NCBI GenBank assembly: GCA_963922875.1
Contig: CAWUJH010000007.1
Span: 124,001-188,000, forward strand
Length of the DNA: 64,000 nucleotides
Source: Ketobacter sp963922875
GTDB lineage: Bacteria; Pseudomonadota; Gammaproteobacteria; Pseudomonadales; Ketobacteraceae
Direction of reading: 5' to 3'
The position numbers and the translations under genes are program-made. Below the pieces are notes generated by a model. The model made no database searches. It had not been told where the DNA came from and was given only the letters and a program-made list of their open reading frames with translations. Positions 51,918-61,980 of the stretch are shown here, piece by piece (position 1 is the stretch's first letter; each line of letters starts with the position of its first letter).

Positions 51918-53036
51918 TCAGAGGTCGAGTTCGCAATCACCTGAAGCCGCACACACGCACACCTGTACAATGGAACCGACTTCATTCAATAACTCTCCAG
52001 TTCTTAGATCGCGAACACAACCTGATTTCAACGTTGTATTACAGGTGTGACAAATTCCCATACGGCAACCATGGGATGGGTTCATTCCCGCATCTTCTGC
52101 CACCCGCAGTAAATTTGTCTCGCTATCGGCATCTACTTCGATGCCACTTTTTGCAAATCTCACTTTGCCTCCCACCGCGTCTTTTGGTAACGGGGCAAAT
52201 TCGGCCAGGAAGCGTTCAATATGCAGCTTGTGGGATAAGCCTGCCGCTTGCCAGGTTTTTTCCAAGGAGGCTAACAAAGATGCCGGACCGCAAGCGTAAC
52301 AATCCCGGTCTTGCCAATCAGGGCAAAGACTGTTCAGTTGCTCAACGCTAAAATAACCCTTGGTAAGCTTTTCATCACCAAATTCGCGGGTATGAATTTC
52401 ATGTAAATGGTAATACTTCTGCTTGGCATCCATCTGCCGCAGCTCTTTACCAAAAATCACATCAAATTCATTGGGGGCATAGTGGATATGAACGGAATCC
52501 GGTAACCGCTGCTGGGCAATCAAACTCCGCAACATGCTCATGGCAGGCGTGATACCACTGCCCGCCGTTATAAAGAGCGGCTGAATGGGTGAGGCATCGG
52601 GTAAGTAAAAATCACCTTGGGGTAAACCGACCGGAATGTAATCCCCCACCTTTAGATTACGCACAATATGGCGGGAAATGCGGCCACCATCGATTACTTT
52701 CACCGTTATAGTGAAGCAGCCGTCATTACGTTCCGGTGGTGAAGAAATCGTATAAGTGCGGGTGTATTGCCGCCCATCTACAGTGATTCCAACCCGCACG
52801 TGCTGTCCCGCTCGATGTAAGCGCCAGTTGGCACCTGCTCTTAAGGTAATGGTTCGAGCATCTTTGGTTTCGTCCCAAACATCCACGACTTGCGCCTGCA
52901 GTTGATGGGTTGCCCATAGCGGGTTCACTAACTCCACATAGTGAGAAGTTTTAAGAGGATAAGCGAACATATCTGTTATCGTGGTTAAACGGTTTAGCCA
53001 ATGGCTATCTTTATTTTTATTAGATGTACTGGGCAA
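51918..53036 (-). CDS. Ferredoxin-type oxidoreductase, DesC-like electron donor for the desaturase
   Basis: This 372-residue flavoprotein has a FAD domain (HVRVGITVDGRQYTRTYTISSPPE, read in parts, with the RxYT motif), a NAD(P) domain (LFITAGSGITPAMSMLRSL) and a C-terminal plant-type 2Fe-2S domain (PSHGCRMGICHTCNTTL and the final VQVCVCAASGDCELDL). It passes electrons from NAD(P)H to the desaturase. I start at TTG 53036, which has GAGGGAGAG 7 bp upstream; another TTG at 53087 lacks such a site. Confidence 0.88.
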   Translation of the reverse strand: MPSTSNKNKDSHWLNRLTTITDMFAYPLKTSHYVELVNPLWATHQLQAQVVDVWDETKDARTITLRAGANWRLHRAGQHVRVGITVDGRQYTRTYTISSPPERNDGCFTITVKVIDGGRISRHIVRNLKVGDYIPVGLPQGDFYLPDASPIQPLFITAGSGITPAMSMLRSLIAQQRLPDSVHIHYAPNEFDVIFGKELRQMDAKQKYYHLHEIHTREFGDEKLTKGYFSVEQLNSLCPDWQDRDCYACGPASLLASLEKTWQAAGLSHKLHIERFLAEFAPLPKDAVGGKVRFAKSGIEVDADSETNLLRVAEDAGMNPSHGCRMGICHTCNTTLKSGCVRDLRTGELLNEVGSIVQVCVCAASGDCELDL

Positions 53037-53307
53037 ATTTTTTCTCTCCCTCGAATGTTCTAGAATATCAATGTGTTGTGTTGGCAATAGTTTTCTTATT
53101 AGTATTGTTCAATATTAGTTCAATCAAAACCTCCATCAACCTTATACATATACTATGTCACTTCTTACATCAATTGTTAAATATCACTGAATTACTGGAT
53201 AGTTTTAATGAATCCTGTTAACACTATATAAAGAGCCAGACATTTAACGGCTTGTAAATCAACGCATTATAGATAACACCGCAACGAATTAACTGGGAAG
53301 GTAAAGT

Positions 53308-53733
53308 ATGATTACGTATTTTTACTGGTTTATGGTAATCGCCGCTGCAATGGCGGTACTCGGTATTTTTGGCAAGTTAAATCAATGGAAACCCGCTATT
53401 ATAGGGTCTTTAGTTGTCTTAGCCGTGGGAGCGTTAGCCTACTACTTTCACTTTCAACAGGTGTTTGTGAAGCGCTACGGTGGCGTCATGACCGTTCACG
53501 TACCCGAAGGTCAGCAACATATTACTGCCACCTGGAAAGACGATAATCTGTGGATAGAAAACTACGATCCTAAAACCAATACCTGTCATTTCAATGAATA
53601 TTCAAAAGGCAATTTATTACAAGGAAAAGTCACCATTAAAGATTGCTTTCCCATTGCTGCGCAAAAAAAGCAATCTGCACCCACTAACGCCATCGGCATA
53701 GATGAATTGGAAAGCTCTACTCAATCGGAGTAA
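53308..53733 (+). CDS. Membrane-anchored hypothetical protein
   Basis: This 141-residue protein has two N-terminal hydrophobic helices (YFYWFMVIAAAMAVLGIFG and PAIIGSLVVLAVGALAYYF), then a soluble domain with a Cys pair (NTCHFNEYSKG and IKDCFPIA) that may form a disulfide. No family is recognised. GGGAAGG lies 7 bp before ATG 53308. The gene is monocistronic and followed by a long hairpin. Confidence 0.6.
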   Translation: MITYFYWFMVIAAAMAVLGIFGKLNQWKPAIIGSLVVLAVGALAYYFHFQQVFVKRYGGVMTVHVPEGQQHITATWKDDNLWIENYDPKTNTCHFNEYSKGNLLQGKVTIKDCFPIAAQKKQSAPTNAIGIDELESSTQSE

Positions 53734-53747
53734 TTAATTAATGAAAT

Positions 53748-53790
53748 GGGCGCACGTGAAAATCAACGAACTTTCACAGGTAGTGCGCCC
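53748..53790. terminator. Long nested hairpin between convergent genes
   Basis: Outer arms GGGCGCAC (53748-53755) and GTGCGCCC (53783-53790), inner arms GTGAAA (53756-53761) and TTTCAC (53772-53777), with a 10-nt loop and a 5-nt bulge. It lies between the convergent hypothetical gene and the giant gene. No T-run follows on either strand. Confidence 0.5.
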
Positions 53791-53850
53791 CATCCTATGG
53801 GATCCCATACTGATTTAATGTAGCTGTTTTCGCGTCATATTTAGAAACAT

Positions 53851-56800
53851 TTAAAACTCGACTTTCCCTTCAAAGCCAATTAAGTCAACTTCCTGACCAT
53901 CAAAGAAAACTCGTTTAATTTGCGCGCTTATGGCCCAGCGCTCGGTTAGCTTATAGTGTGCTGCAGCGCCAATTAAAAAATCTGTACCGCCTTTCAGATC
54001 CGGATTTACTGATGTCCCTGATAAATCAATTTTTCCATCCCAAAAATACAATCCTGCTTCTGCCGATACTGTAATACGTTCTTGTATCGGCCATAAAAAC
54101 CGATTGGACAAAGTAAAGCCTTTGCCACTCACGGGATACTCTTTGTCGAGTCCATTCTGCAAATTATTTGGCGTTCCAGTTGCACTCATATTGACGCTAA
54201 CCTCACCCAAATCCAAATATCCCAGCTCCACCGCCATCTGCGTATGATAACGATAACCCAGCGTGAACTGATACGCGGTTCGGGTGGTATCATATTTTTG
54301 CAGTGAAACATCCACTGTGTAATCTGCCATACCCTGTTTAAAATCGTTTTTGCTTTGTGTACCGCGAGCCTGATACAGCGACACCGCAGCGTAACCTCGA
54401 TCTTGCAAGCGTTGCTGGATAGTGCTCCAATCCGCCGCTTGAATATTCTGAGAAGGCAACGCCGTAGCAAATAGCGAAACCACTAGAACCAACGCGGCCT
54501 GTTTGAACGCTTTTAAACGCCGCCGCCAGACCAGCACAATTAACAGTGATATCATGGCCACACCGAAGGAGCCTGCCGAGCCTTTTCCTTTCGATCTAAT
54601 CAAGGGAAATGTCTGCTCTACATTCCCCGCCGATAATGCTACCGCGGCTACACCACCTGGATCTTCAACACTACCATTGACTAGGCCGTCGGCATCATTA
54701 GGACCGCCGTCTTCTATGGTTAACTGAACACAATAGTCACCCTCAGTTAATCCTGTTTGCCAACTGTCATCACCTGGTGGTGGGCAATAACCTGGATTAC
54801 CCGCCGTTGAATGCACTTCATTGTTGGCATCAATCACAAAATCTTCCCAGGAATCTGCAATAAATTTACGATAGATCGCATCACCGGGAACCGCACTGGT
54901 CTGTGGTAAGACAACTTTTACACTTTGACCAAGAGAAGGCAAATCATGGATTTCAAAATCAAATATGCCACTACTGTATTCATAGGCGGTATCGTTTGCA
55001 GCACCCTGAGAGAGTAGCTCAGCCTGCTCTACTCTCGCACCTCCTCCATTACCTTGCAGTGCGAATTGGCCCACACGACAACGCACACCAGGATCGCATT
55101 CCAATAAATAAGAATCGGTTTGGTTGGCTTGTTCTGGCAATACATTTACCGCGCTGATGTTATCCAGATAATCAGGAATACCGTCATCATCCGTATCAGC
55201 CGTACCTTCGGTTGCATCATCAGTACCATCGCCGTCGCTATCGCTGGCATCCAGGGTGGGTAGACTGCTAACCAATTGTACGTACAAATTAGCGGTATCT
55301 GATGCAGAGCCACTATCAGTGGCCGTCACTTTTACTTTATAAACACCCGCGGATAAACCACTGGGATCAAATACGAAAGTAGCATCAGTGGCATTACCAT
55401 CGGTATCCATTAACCGGCTATCGGTAGCAGACCAGTTTAATGTGTGGCTATCGCCTGGGTTGGGATCAGTGACGATTGCGGTAACGGTTACCAGGCCGCC
55501 GCCACTAGTGATCAACACCGTGTTGATGCTATTTTGACTCAGTTGCAAAGCCACATCGGGGGCTACGTTTTCTTCAGTGATGGTTATTTGGTGACTACTC
55601 TTGGCGCCACTGTTGATATCATAAATATCAGGCGTAATCCGATCGTAGCCATTCGCTAAATCCTCAGCATTAGTGGTTTGATCATCCAAACGCACAATCA
55701 ATACCTCATTGCCCTCTGTCACCATATCGTCAATCAAAGCGATGTTGACACTGGCACTGGTTTGGCCACTGGTTAGAACAACAGAGCCCGCTATCAAATC
55801 ATGATCCGCCGCATCAGCTGTGCTGGTACTGTCAATCACATAAGGAATGGTTAGCGGATAGAATGGCGACAGGCCGTTCAAAATAATCTTAAATTGAACC
55901 GTTGCACCTTCCACACTGACTTGATCCTTATTCACTGATACCAGGGGACGCACCTCAACAATCTGCGTAGCCATGCCTTGATTGCCTTTGTTGTCGATAG
56001 CGCGATAAGTGATGGTATTGACTCCAGGCGCCAACAGCTTGCTATTGTTACTCATGCCGAGCACAGTGGTATTACAACAACCAGCGCCATCCACGTTGTC
56101 ATACACCAAATCGCTCAAGCCATCTGCGAGTATGTCACTGGTGGCATCACTACTCAAACCAAGCAATTGGTACAAAGGTACAGAGGTATACAACGCAGCC
56201 GCATCAATCACCAAATCTGCCGGTGCAGTCACCACCGGAGCGGTAACGTCTATATAGTCGTTGGCATCTTCAGGGTCTGTGGCATCAATGGATTCCTGTA
56301 AATTACTGATGGTATCGCCATCCAGATCTTGGGCAGCATCCGTGGGATCAAGCGGATTAAAACCGTAGGTCTGTTCATAGCTATCGCTCATACCGTCATT
56401 GTCGTCGTCTATGTCTAAGTCGTCTTCGGTTCCATCAGTATCATTGTCCCCCACCACCGTAATGCTAAATGTGGCTAAGGTTGCCGTTTCAGTAGCGTCG
56501 CTCACGCTCATCACAATAGCACTGTAATCTCCGGCGTCTCCCACACTAGGTGTACCCGTTAACGCTCCGGTTCCAGTATCCAAACTGAGCCAACCCGGTA
56601 AATTAGTGACGCTTACCGTCAGGCTGTCATTATCCACATCCAGCAATGTGGGCGTGAAATTATAGGCCGCACCTTCTAACAGGGTTGTGGTGGGGCTACC
56701 ACTAATCAATGGTGCGTCATTGACAGGCTGTACCGTGATGGAAACAGTCGCAGTATTGGAACTCCCCGCCTCGTTATCCAGCACGCTGTAAGTAAATGAG

Positions 56801-59800
56801 TCGCTGCCATTGCTATCGGCAGCTGGTGTATAGGTAAGCGTGCCGTCACCATTATCAGTGACACTACCGCTGCTTGGCGCACTGTCGATGGAAATGCTGG
56901 AACTATCCAAGGTGCCGTCTAAATCCGAATCATTATCCAGTACGCTGATGATTACGGGAGTATCTTCATCAGTGGTGGCCGTGTCGTTATTTGCCAAGGG
57001 ATTATCATTAACCGCTTGCACAGTAATGGTAACTGTCGCGGTATTTGAAAATTCGGCCTGATCATCTTGCACTCGATAGGTAAGACTGTCAGCACCACTA
57101 AAATCCGTTCCCGGTGTATAGGTAATAATTCCGGCACTGACCGTTGCCGTACCATTGACTGGGGCGCCAACAATCTCCAAAGTCGCACTTTGCAAGGTAC
57201 CGTCCACATCACTGTCATTGCCCAACACATTAATATTGTGTGGGGTGTCCTCCAATAAAGACGCTGTGTCGTTAGCGGCAACCGGAGCATCATTGATGCT
57301 GTTGATGGTAACGGTCACAGTAGCAGCGTTTGAAGTTGCTCCCTGATCGTCTTCTACCACATAAGTAAAGCTATCACTGCCGTTGTAGTTGGCATCCGGG
57401 GTGTAAGTGGCCTGCCCGCTGGTATCGATAGTTACAGAGCCATTGCTGGGTTGTGCTACCACCGTTGCACTGGTGGCATCAATGGTGCCTTCCAAATCAG
57501 TGTCGTTACTGACCAAGTCTATAATCACGGCCGTGTCTTCATCGGTCGTGCCGCTATCATTGGCTGCTATGGGCGCATCATTGACGCCGCTCACATTGAT
57601 CATTACCGAGGCCACATTGGAAGTCGCGCCGTTTGTGTCATCGATTTGATAGGTGAAGCTGTCGCTGCCAGTGTAATTTGCATCGGGGGTATATACCACC
57701 TGACCGGCGCTCACCACGGCACTCCCGTTGGTGGGTTGCGTCACCAGGCTGATTGTTGCGGTATCCACAGAATCACCGCTGTCTACATCGGTATCATTGC
57801 TGCCTACGCTGATATTGACTGGTGTATCTTCATCGGTATTCACTACATCTGCTACGGCAACGGGAGCATCATTAATTGGATTTACCGTTACACTCACCGT
57901 AGCATCGGCAGAGGTACCACTGAATAGGTCATCTACGGTATAGGTAAAGCTATCGCTGCCATTAAAGTCTGCAACTGGCGTGTAGGTGATCACACCGGTA
58001 CCCGTATTAACACTGACGCTGCCATTGCTGGGCTGATTGGTGACAGTCACACTGGCGGGATTCAGACTGCTGTCGCTATCGCTGTCGTTGGCGAGCACAT
58101 CAATGGCCACCGCATTGTCTTCATCGGTTGCATCACTGTCGGCATTCGCTGTTGGAACATTGTTAACGACGGTGAAATTTAACGTGCTGTTATCGTTGAT
58201 TCCAGCATAACTATTACCAGCAGCATCCACCAAGGCTCCAGAATCCACGTTGACATAATAAGTCTTGGTAGGCGTGAAATTAACACTGGGATTAATAGTC
58301 ACCGTGCTGCCAGAAATACTCACAGATGCCACGCTAATGGCTTCCAACAAGCTATCATCCGCTGCATCAAATAAACTGATGTTACCGCTATTCGCCGTTA
58401 CCGCACCATCCATTTGTAAAACGATGTCAGCGTTATACTGCACATTACTCGCTCCATCGCTTGGCGTTGAACTGCTTAAAGTGGGCGCTACCGTATCCAG
58501 AGTGGAAGTGTCAGTGACCGCATTAGCTGCATTGCCTTTACTGTCTGTTAACACCACCGACAGAGTTAGGGTACCATCGCTCAAGCCGCTGATATTAACG
58601 CCTGAAACTTGTTGTGATGCTGAGCTTACCGTGCCACTACCAGTTACCGCACTACCGCCACCGCTACTGGTAATACTGTAGCTATAAGTGGCACTGACTT
58701 CGGCACTGGCAAAGGTGAACGCGGTGGCCGTAGACTCAGCGCTATTAATGGCGCTATCGTCAAAACTCACGCTGTGTCCAGAAGGAACCTGAGTGTCTAC
58801 TGTGGCATTGGTGGTATCTGCCGCCGTATTGTTGCCTGCCCCATTATTGGCTGTCACTGACACGTTCAAATTACTGCTCTCAATGGCGCCCGCCACTAAG
58901 GTGTAGGTGGCGGTCCAGGTATCGCTGCTGTTGCTGGCAGACACCGTCGCGCCACCGCCAAATTCACTGAAGTCCACCGTAACGCCAGTGATACCACTGT
59001 TGTTGTCACCGCCAGCGGTATTATTCCAGGTAGCCGTTATGGTATCGCCAATAATATAGGCACCACCAACGCCACTGGCACCACTGATACTGATATTGCC
59101 GTCGGTCACTGTCGGCGGGCTGGCAGCGGTAATGGTGCTGCTGTTAACGGCAGTTAAACCACCCGACGTTGCGCGCAAGGCAATACTATCCACCGCACCA
59201 CCATTGGTGTATTGGAGATTTAAACCGGTGAAGGTGGCGGCTCCAGAGCTGGGTGTTAAGGTCACCGTTGTGCCGGCTCCATCGCTATCACCGGTGCCGG
59301 TTAAACTATCCACGGTACCGTCAATGGTACCGTCATTGGGATCTGTCACACTCAGAACAATATCGGTACTGTAGCCCGTATCCACCACGCTGTTGGCGTT
59401 CACCGCTTGAACCACGGGAACGGTACTAAAGGCCGTTGCCTGACCACTGTTAATACTGGTGGGCACAGGTTGGGTCGCAAAGGATAAGCTTGTGGCCACC
59501 ACATCACTGGTTACTGCGTTGGCATTCACCGTTGGAAGATCTGACCCCTCACCGTCTTGGTCATTAGCGGTTAAGGTAAAGCTTTGCTGATCCGATGTGG
59601 CGGTGTAAACCAAACCCACAAATGTGGCCACCCCGCTAACAGCACTCGCCGTGTTATTCAATAATGATCCCGCACTGGCCTCCGTGACGGTCACTGTTTC
59701 GGTGAAGTCCACGTCCGTATTGCCAAAGGCATCCCGCGCCGTCACCACCGGTTGAGTTGATAAAGCGCTTCCAGAGGTGGAGCCTGCGGGCTGGGTGGTA

Positions 59801-61953
59801 AATACCAATTGGGTAGCCACTACATCCAAGGTCGTGCCAGCACCATTGGTCACCGCGCTGGTGACCGCCATTTGGGTTCCAGTGCTAGCCAATGTAATAT
59901 CGGTGTCGCCGTCGACGCTTAAAACAACCGTTAGGTCTTCGGTAAGGCCACTGTTATTATTGTAATAGGCGTTGACGGTGTAGGTTTCAGATGTACCGTC
60001 GGCAACGGATATGCTCAGGCCTGGAAAGGTAATCGTGTCGCTGATACTGCTATAGGTTCCAGTAACATTGCTGGCATCATTGCCGTTTAAGCGCCAGGTA
60101 ATCTGATCACGAATGGCATCTGTACTGGTGCCAGAAACATTCAACACCACTTGGCTGATGGTCATGGCGAGGCCATCGCTGGTTCCGCCATCCGTGAAGG
60201 TGAAATCCAACACATCCACGGCTTCACCCAACGTGTCCACCGTGCTATCCAACCCCACCGGTTCAGTAACTGTGCCACTGGCTGTCAGGTTACCGTCGCT
60301 ATTTCCTGTTTGTGTAGTCAGGTTCACCAAGGTAACCGCCGCCTGCACGTTGGGGGTACCCTCATCGTCTTGTGCTACCACATAAATATCGTAAGCGGTA
60401 TTGGCGGATAGGCCGCTAATCACCGAGTTACCCGTAGTGCTACTGGTGGCAAAACTGCCGCTATCCAACGCAGCGCTGCCACTATTATCTTGACCTAGCT
60501 TCACTTGACTGACTGATGGCGCAGCAGCACCATCGGCAACCACCACATAATAAATCGTACCGTCTTCATCCAAATCACCGTTGAGGGTGGCACCGGAAAA
60601 CGTGATGGTACTGACACTGGGAGTACTGTTTTCAAATGCTGGAGGCGTCACATCCGCCACTGCAGGCGCTTTTATATTGTCTACACCAATGGATTTTAAT
60701 TCAAAGAATTTATCGGTGGGTGCTGAACCATTGTAGTCAAAGCGCACACGAGCCAGATCTTTGCCCGAACCAAAGGTACCGGTAAGATCAAATAGATCCA
60801 CATCATTAATATTGACACCGTAAGAGCAGGCATTGGTGGTTACCGAAACATTGGTAGACCCAGCACTGCCGTTATTGGAATAATAACCCGTTATGGTTAC
60901 ATTAACGGTGAGTGGAGTGGAATCTCCCAGGGATTGCGAGTCACTGCACAACGTAACATTATGCAATTCAAAAGTGCCGGCAATAGTGCCATCAGTCGCT
61001 ATCTGGAACGGAATTCCGTAATAGTTTCCACCTCCAGAATTATAAGCGAATGACATTCCATAAGACCCACCACCAAATGCACTCACTAAACCACCAGGAG
61101 CCGATAATACCAATTTACCATCACCTGACGTAAGAGAGGACTGTTGAAAATAATCTCCAAACCCCGGATTTGCATCGTAAAATCCTTGGGCGTTGTAATT
61201 AGTCACCGCCAATACATCTCGAAAATCCCTCAGTGCTTTCTCGCTAAAGGGTAACGTCGATTCAATATCGCCCTGGCTTATCTCCAATATCCAATCAGCC
61301 TCTAACTCTGGATTTCCCGTAAGATTATTAGAGGCCGCCACGTCCAGTTCGGTATTGTTTGACAGAATATCTAGCCAGGCTTCTCCTTGTTCATTGGCTG
61401 CCAGATTACAGCCGTAAAATAAAATATCACCTCCTGGCCGCACAGCCCGATTAAGCGCCGCAAAAAAATCGGGTTTATTTTGTATTTGATTCACACCAAT
61501 ACGACTGTTACCCAGTAAGAGCAAGCCACTCTCGGCGTGGGATACCACATGCACCGCAGTTAAATCTCCATAAGATTCAAGTATGCTGGTAAGTTGCTGT
61601 AGTCCGTCCTCATCACTGTTGATCGCTACCGCCTCTACTCCTGGCTTTAACTCGCGAAGTAAAACGGATTTATCTGCCACCGCCGCGTCGATAATAACTA
61701 ACTCGCGAATAACTTGACCGCGGCTTAACACCAGATCATTGGCACTAACCGGGGCTAAATTTTGTGGTGTGGCATTTACTTTTGACTTAGTCCCCGACGC
61801 TGACTGAGGCAACTGTGAAGGCTTGTACAAAGACACTGGAGCGGCAGCTTGAAGATAACTGCGTTGATAGGAGGCTGACCGTGAATAACCAACACTGTAG
61901 CCACCCAGTGGTAACAGCATAGAAGCAATTCCCGTTAATAATCTTGTATCCAT
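53851..61953 (-). CDS. Giant DUF4347 repeat surface protein fused to a C-terminal outer-membrane beta-barrel
   Basis: This 2700-residue protein has the following order: an N-terminal export-like segment; DUF4347 (about 75-245; IIDAAVADKS, HVVSHAESGLLLLGN, ILFYGCNLAAN); a choice-of-anchor-like domain; fibronectin-like and Ig-like units; about five tandem-95 cadherin-like repeats (about 1264-1747; TDEDTPV, YTPDANYNGSDSFTY); a putative Ig domain; a thrombospondin-3 calcium stretch (DNDTDGTEDDLDIDDDNDG, about 1850); Calx-beta (about 2005-2105); a PKD-like unit; a choice-of-anchor-U domain (about 2272-2422); and a GlyGly-CTERM-like segment (near 2455-2480, ending WRRRLK). Then a signal-like stretch leads into a barrel of about 190 residues (about 2510-2700) ending FEGKVEF. 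It is probably a calcium-stiffened adhesin. Confidence 0.88.
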   Translation of the reverse strand: MDTRLLTGIASMLLPLGGYSVGYSRSASYQRSYLQAAAPVSLYKPSQLPQSASGTKSKVNATPQNLAPVSANDLVLSRGQVIRELVIIDAAVADKSVLLRELKPGVEAVAINSDEDGLQQLTSILESYGDLTAVHVVSHAESGLLLLGNSRIGVNQIQNKPDFFAALNRAVRPGGDILFYGCNLAANEQGEAWLDILSNNTELDVAASNNLTGNPELEADWILEISQGDIESTLPFSEKALRDFRDVLAVTNYNAQGFYDANPGFGDYFQQSSLTSGDGKLVLSAPGGLVSAFGGGSYGMSFAYNSGGGNYYGIPFQIATDGTIAGTFELHNVTLCSDSQSLGDSTPLTVNVTITGYYSNNGSAGSTNVSVTTNACSYGVNINDVDLFDLTGTFGSGKDLARVRFDYNGSAPTDKFFELKSIGVDNIKAPAVADVTPPAFENSTPSVSTITFSGATLNGDLDEDGTIYYVVVADGAAAPSVSQVKLGQDNSGSAALDSGSFATSSTTGNSVISGLSANTAYDIYVVAQDDEGTPNVQAAVTLVNLTTQTGNSDGNLTASGTVTEPVGLDSTVDTLGEAVDVLDFTFTDGGTSDGLAMTISQVVLNVSGTSTDAIRDQITWRLNGNDASNVTGTYSSISDTITFPGLSISVADGTSETYTVNAYYNNNSGLTEDLTVVLSVDGDTDITLASTGTQMAVTSAVTNGAGTTLDVVATQLVFTTQPAGSTSGSALSTQPVVTARDAFGNTDVDFTETVTVTEASAGSLLNNTASAVSGVATFVGLVYTATSDQQSFTLTANDQDGEGSDLPTVNANAVTSDVVATSLSFATQPVPTSINSGQATAFSTVPVVQAVNANSVVDTGYSTDIVLSVTDPNDGTIDGTVDSLTGTGDSDGAGTTVTLTPSSGAATFTGLNLQYTNGGAVDSIALRATSGGLTAVNSSTITAASPPTVTDGNISISGASGVGGAYIIGDTITATWNNTAGGDNNSGITGVTVDFSEFGGGATVSASNSSDTWTATYTLVAGAIESSNLNVSVTANNGAGNNTAADTTNATVDTQVPSGHSVSFDDSAINSAESTATAFTFASAEVSATYSYSITSSGGGSAVTGSGTVSSASQQVSGVNISGLSDGTLTLSVVLTDSKGNAANAVTDTSTLDTVAPTLSSSTPSDGASNVQYNADIVLQMDGAVTANSGNISLFDAADDSLLEAISVASVSISGSTVTINPSVNFTPTKTYYVNVDSGALVDAAGNSYAGINDNSTLNFTVVNNVPTANADSDATDEDNAVAIDVLANDSDSDSSLNPASVTVTNQPSNGSVSVNTGTGVITYTPVADFNGSDSFTYTVDDLFSGTSADATVSVTVNPINDAPVAVADVVNTDEDTPVNISVGSNDTDVDSGDSVDTATISLVTQPTNGSAVVSAGQVVYTPDANYTGSDSFTYQIDDTNGATSNVASVMINVSGVNDAPIAANDSGTTDEDTAVIIDLVSNDTDLEGTIDATSATVVAQPSNGSVTIDTSGQATYTPDANYNGSDSFTYVVEDDQGATSNAATVTVTINSINDAPVAANDTASLLEDTPHNINVLGNDSDVDGTLQSATLEIVGAPVNGTATVSAGIITYTPGTDFSGADSLTYRVQDDQAEFSNTATVTITVQAVNDNPLANNDTATTDEDTPVIISVLDNDSDLDGTLDSSSISIDSAPSSGSVTDNGDGTLTYTPAADSNGSDSFTYSVLDNEAGSSNTATVSITVQPVNDAPLISGSPTTTLLEGAAYNFTPTLLDVDNDSLTVSVTNLPGWLSLDTGTGALTGTPSVGDAGDYSAIVMSVSDATETATLATFSITVVGDNDTDGTEDDLDIDDDNDGMSDSYEQTYGFNPLDPTDAAQDLDGDTISNLQESIDATDPEDANDYIDVTAPVVTAPADLVIDAAALYTSVPLYQLLGLSSDATSDILADGLSDLVYDNVDGAGCCNTTVLGMSNNSKLLAPGVNTITYRAIDNKGNQGMATQIVEVRPLVSVNKDQVSVEGATVQFKIILNGLSPFYPLTIPYVIDSTSTADAADHDLIAGSVVLTSGQTSASVNIALIDDMVTEGNEVLIVRLDDQTTNAEDLANGYDRITPDIYDINSGAKSSHQITITEENVAPDVALQLSQNSINTVLITSGGGLVTVTAIVTDPNPGDSHTLNWSATDSRLMDTDGNATDATFVFDPSGLSAGVYKVKVTATDSGSASDTANLYVQLVSSLPTLDASDSDGDGTDDATEGTADTDDDGIPDYLDNISAVNVLPEQANQTDSYLLECDPGVRCRVGQFALQGNGGGARVEQAELLSQGAANDTAYEYSSGIFDFEIHDLPSLGQSVKVVLPQTSAVPGDAIYRKFIADSWEDFVIDANNEVHSTAGNPGYCPPPGDDSWQTGLTEGDYCVQLTIEDGGPNDADGLVNGSVEDPGGVAAVALSAGNVEQTFPLIRSKGKGSAGSFGVAMISLLIVLVWRRRLKAFKQAALVLVVSLFATALPSQNIQAADWSTIQQRLQDRGYAAVSLYQARGTQSKNDFKQGMADYTVDVSLQKYDTTRTAYQFTLGYRYHTQMAVELGYLDLGEVSVNMSATGTPNNLQNGLDKEYPVSGKGFTLSNRFLWPIQERITVSAEAGLYFWDGKIDLSGTSVNPDLKGGTDFLIGAAAHYKLTERWAISAQIKRVFFDGQEVDLIGFEGKVEF

Positions 61954-61980
61954 CACATTGTAGACCTATACGTTGTATCG

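Noticed and set aside
56700..58170. Regularly spaced DNA similarity that could be mistaken for a repeat array
   Set aside because: The period of about 280-290 bp follows the 95-residue protein repeats in a continuous frame; it is coding, not a CRISPR or satellite array.
57407..58681. Several plus-strand open frames opposite the giant gene
   Set aside because: They arise from the biased, repetitive codons of the tandem-95 repeats and have Val/Ser/Thr-rich products without sense.
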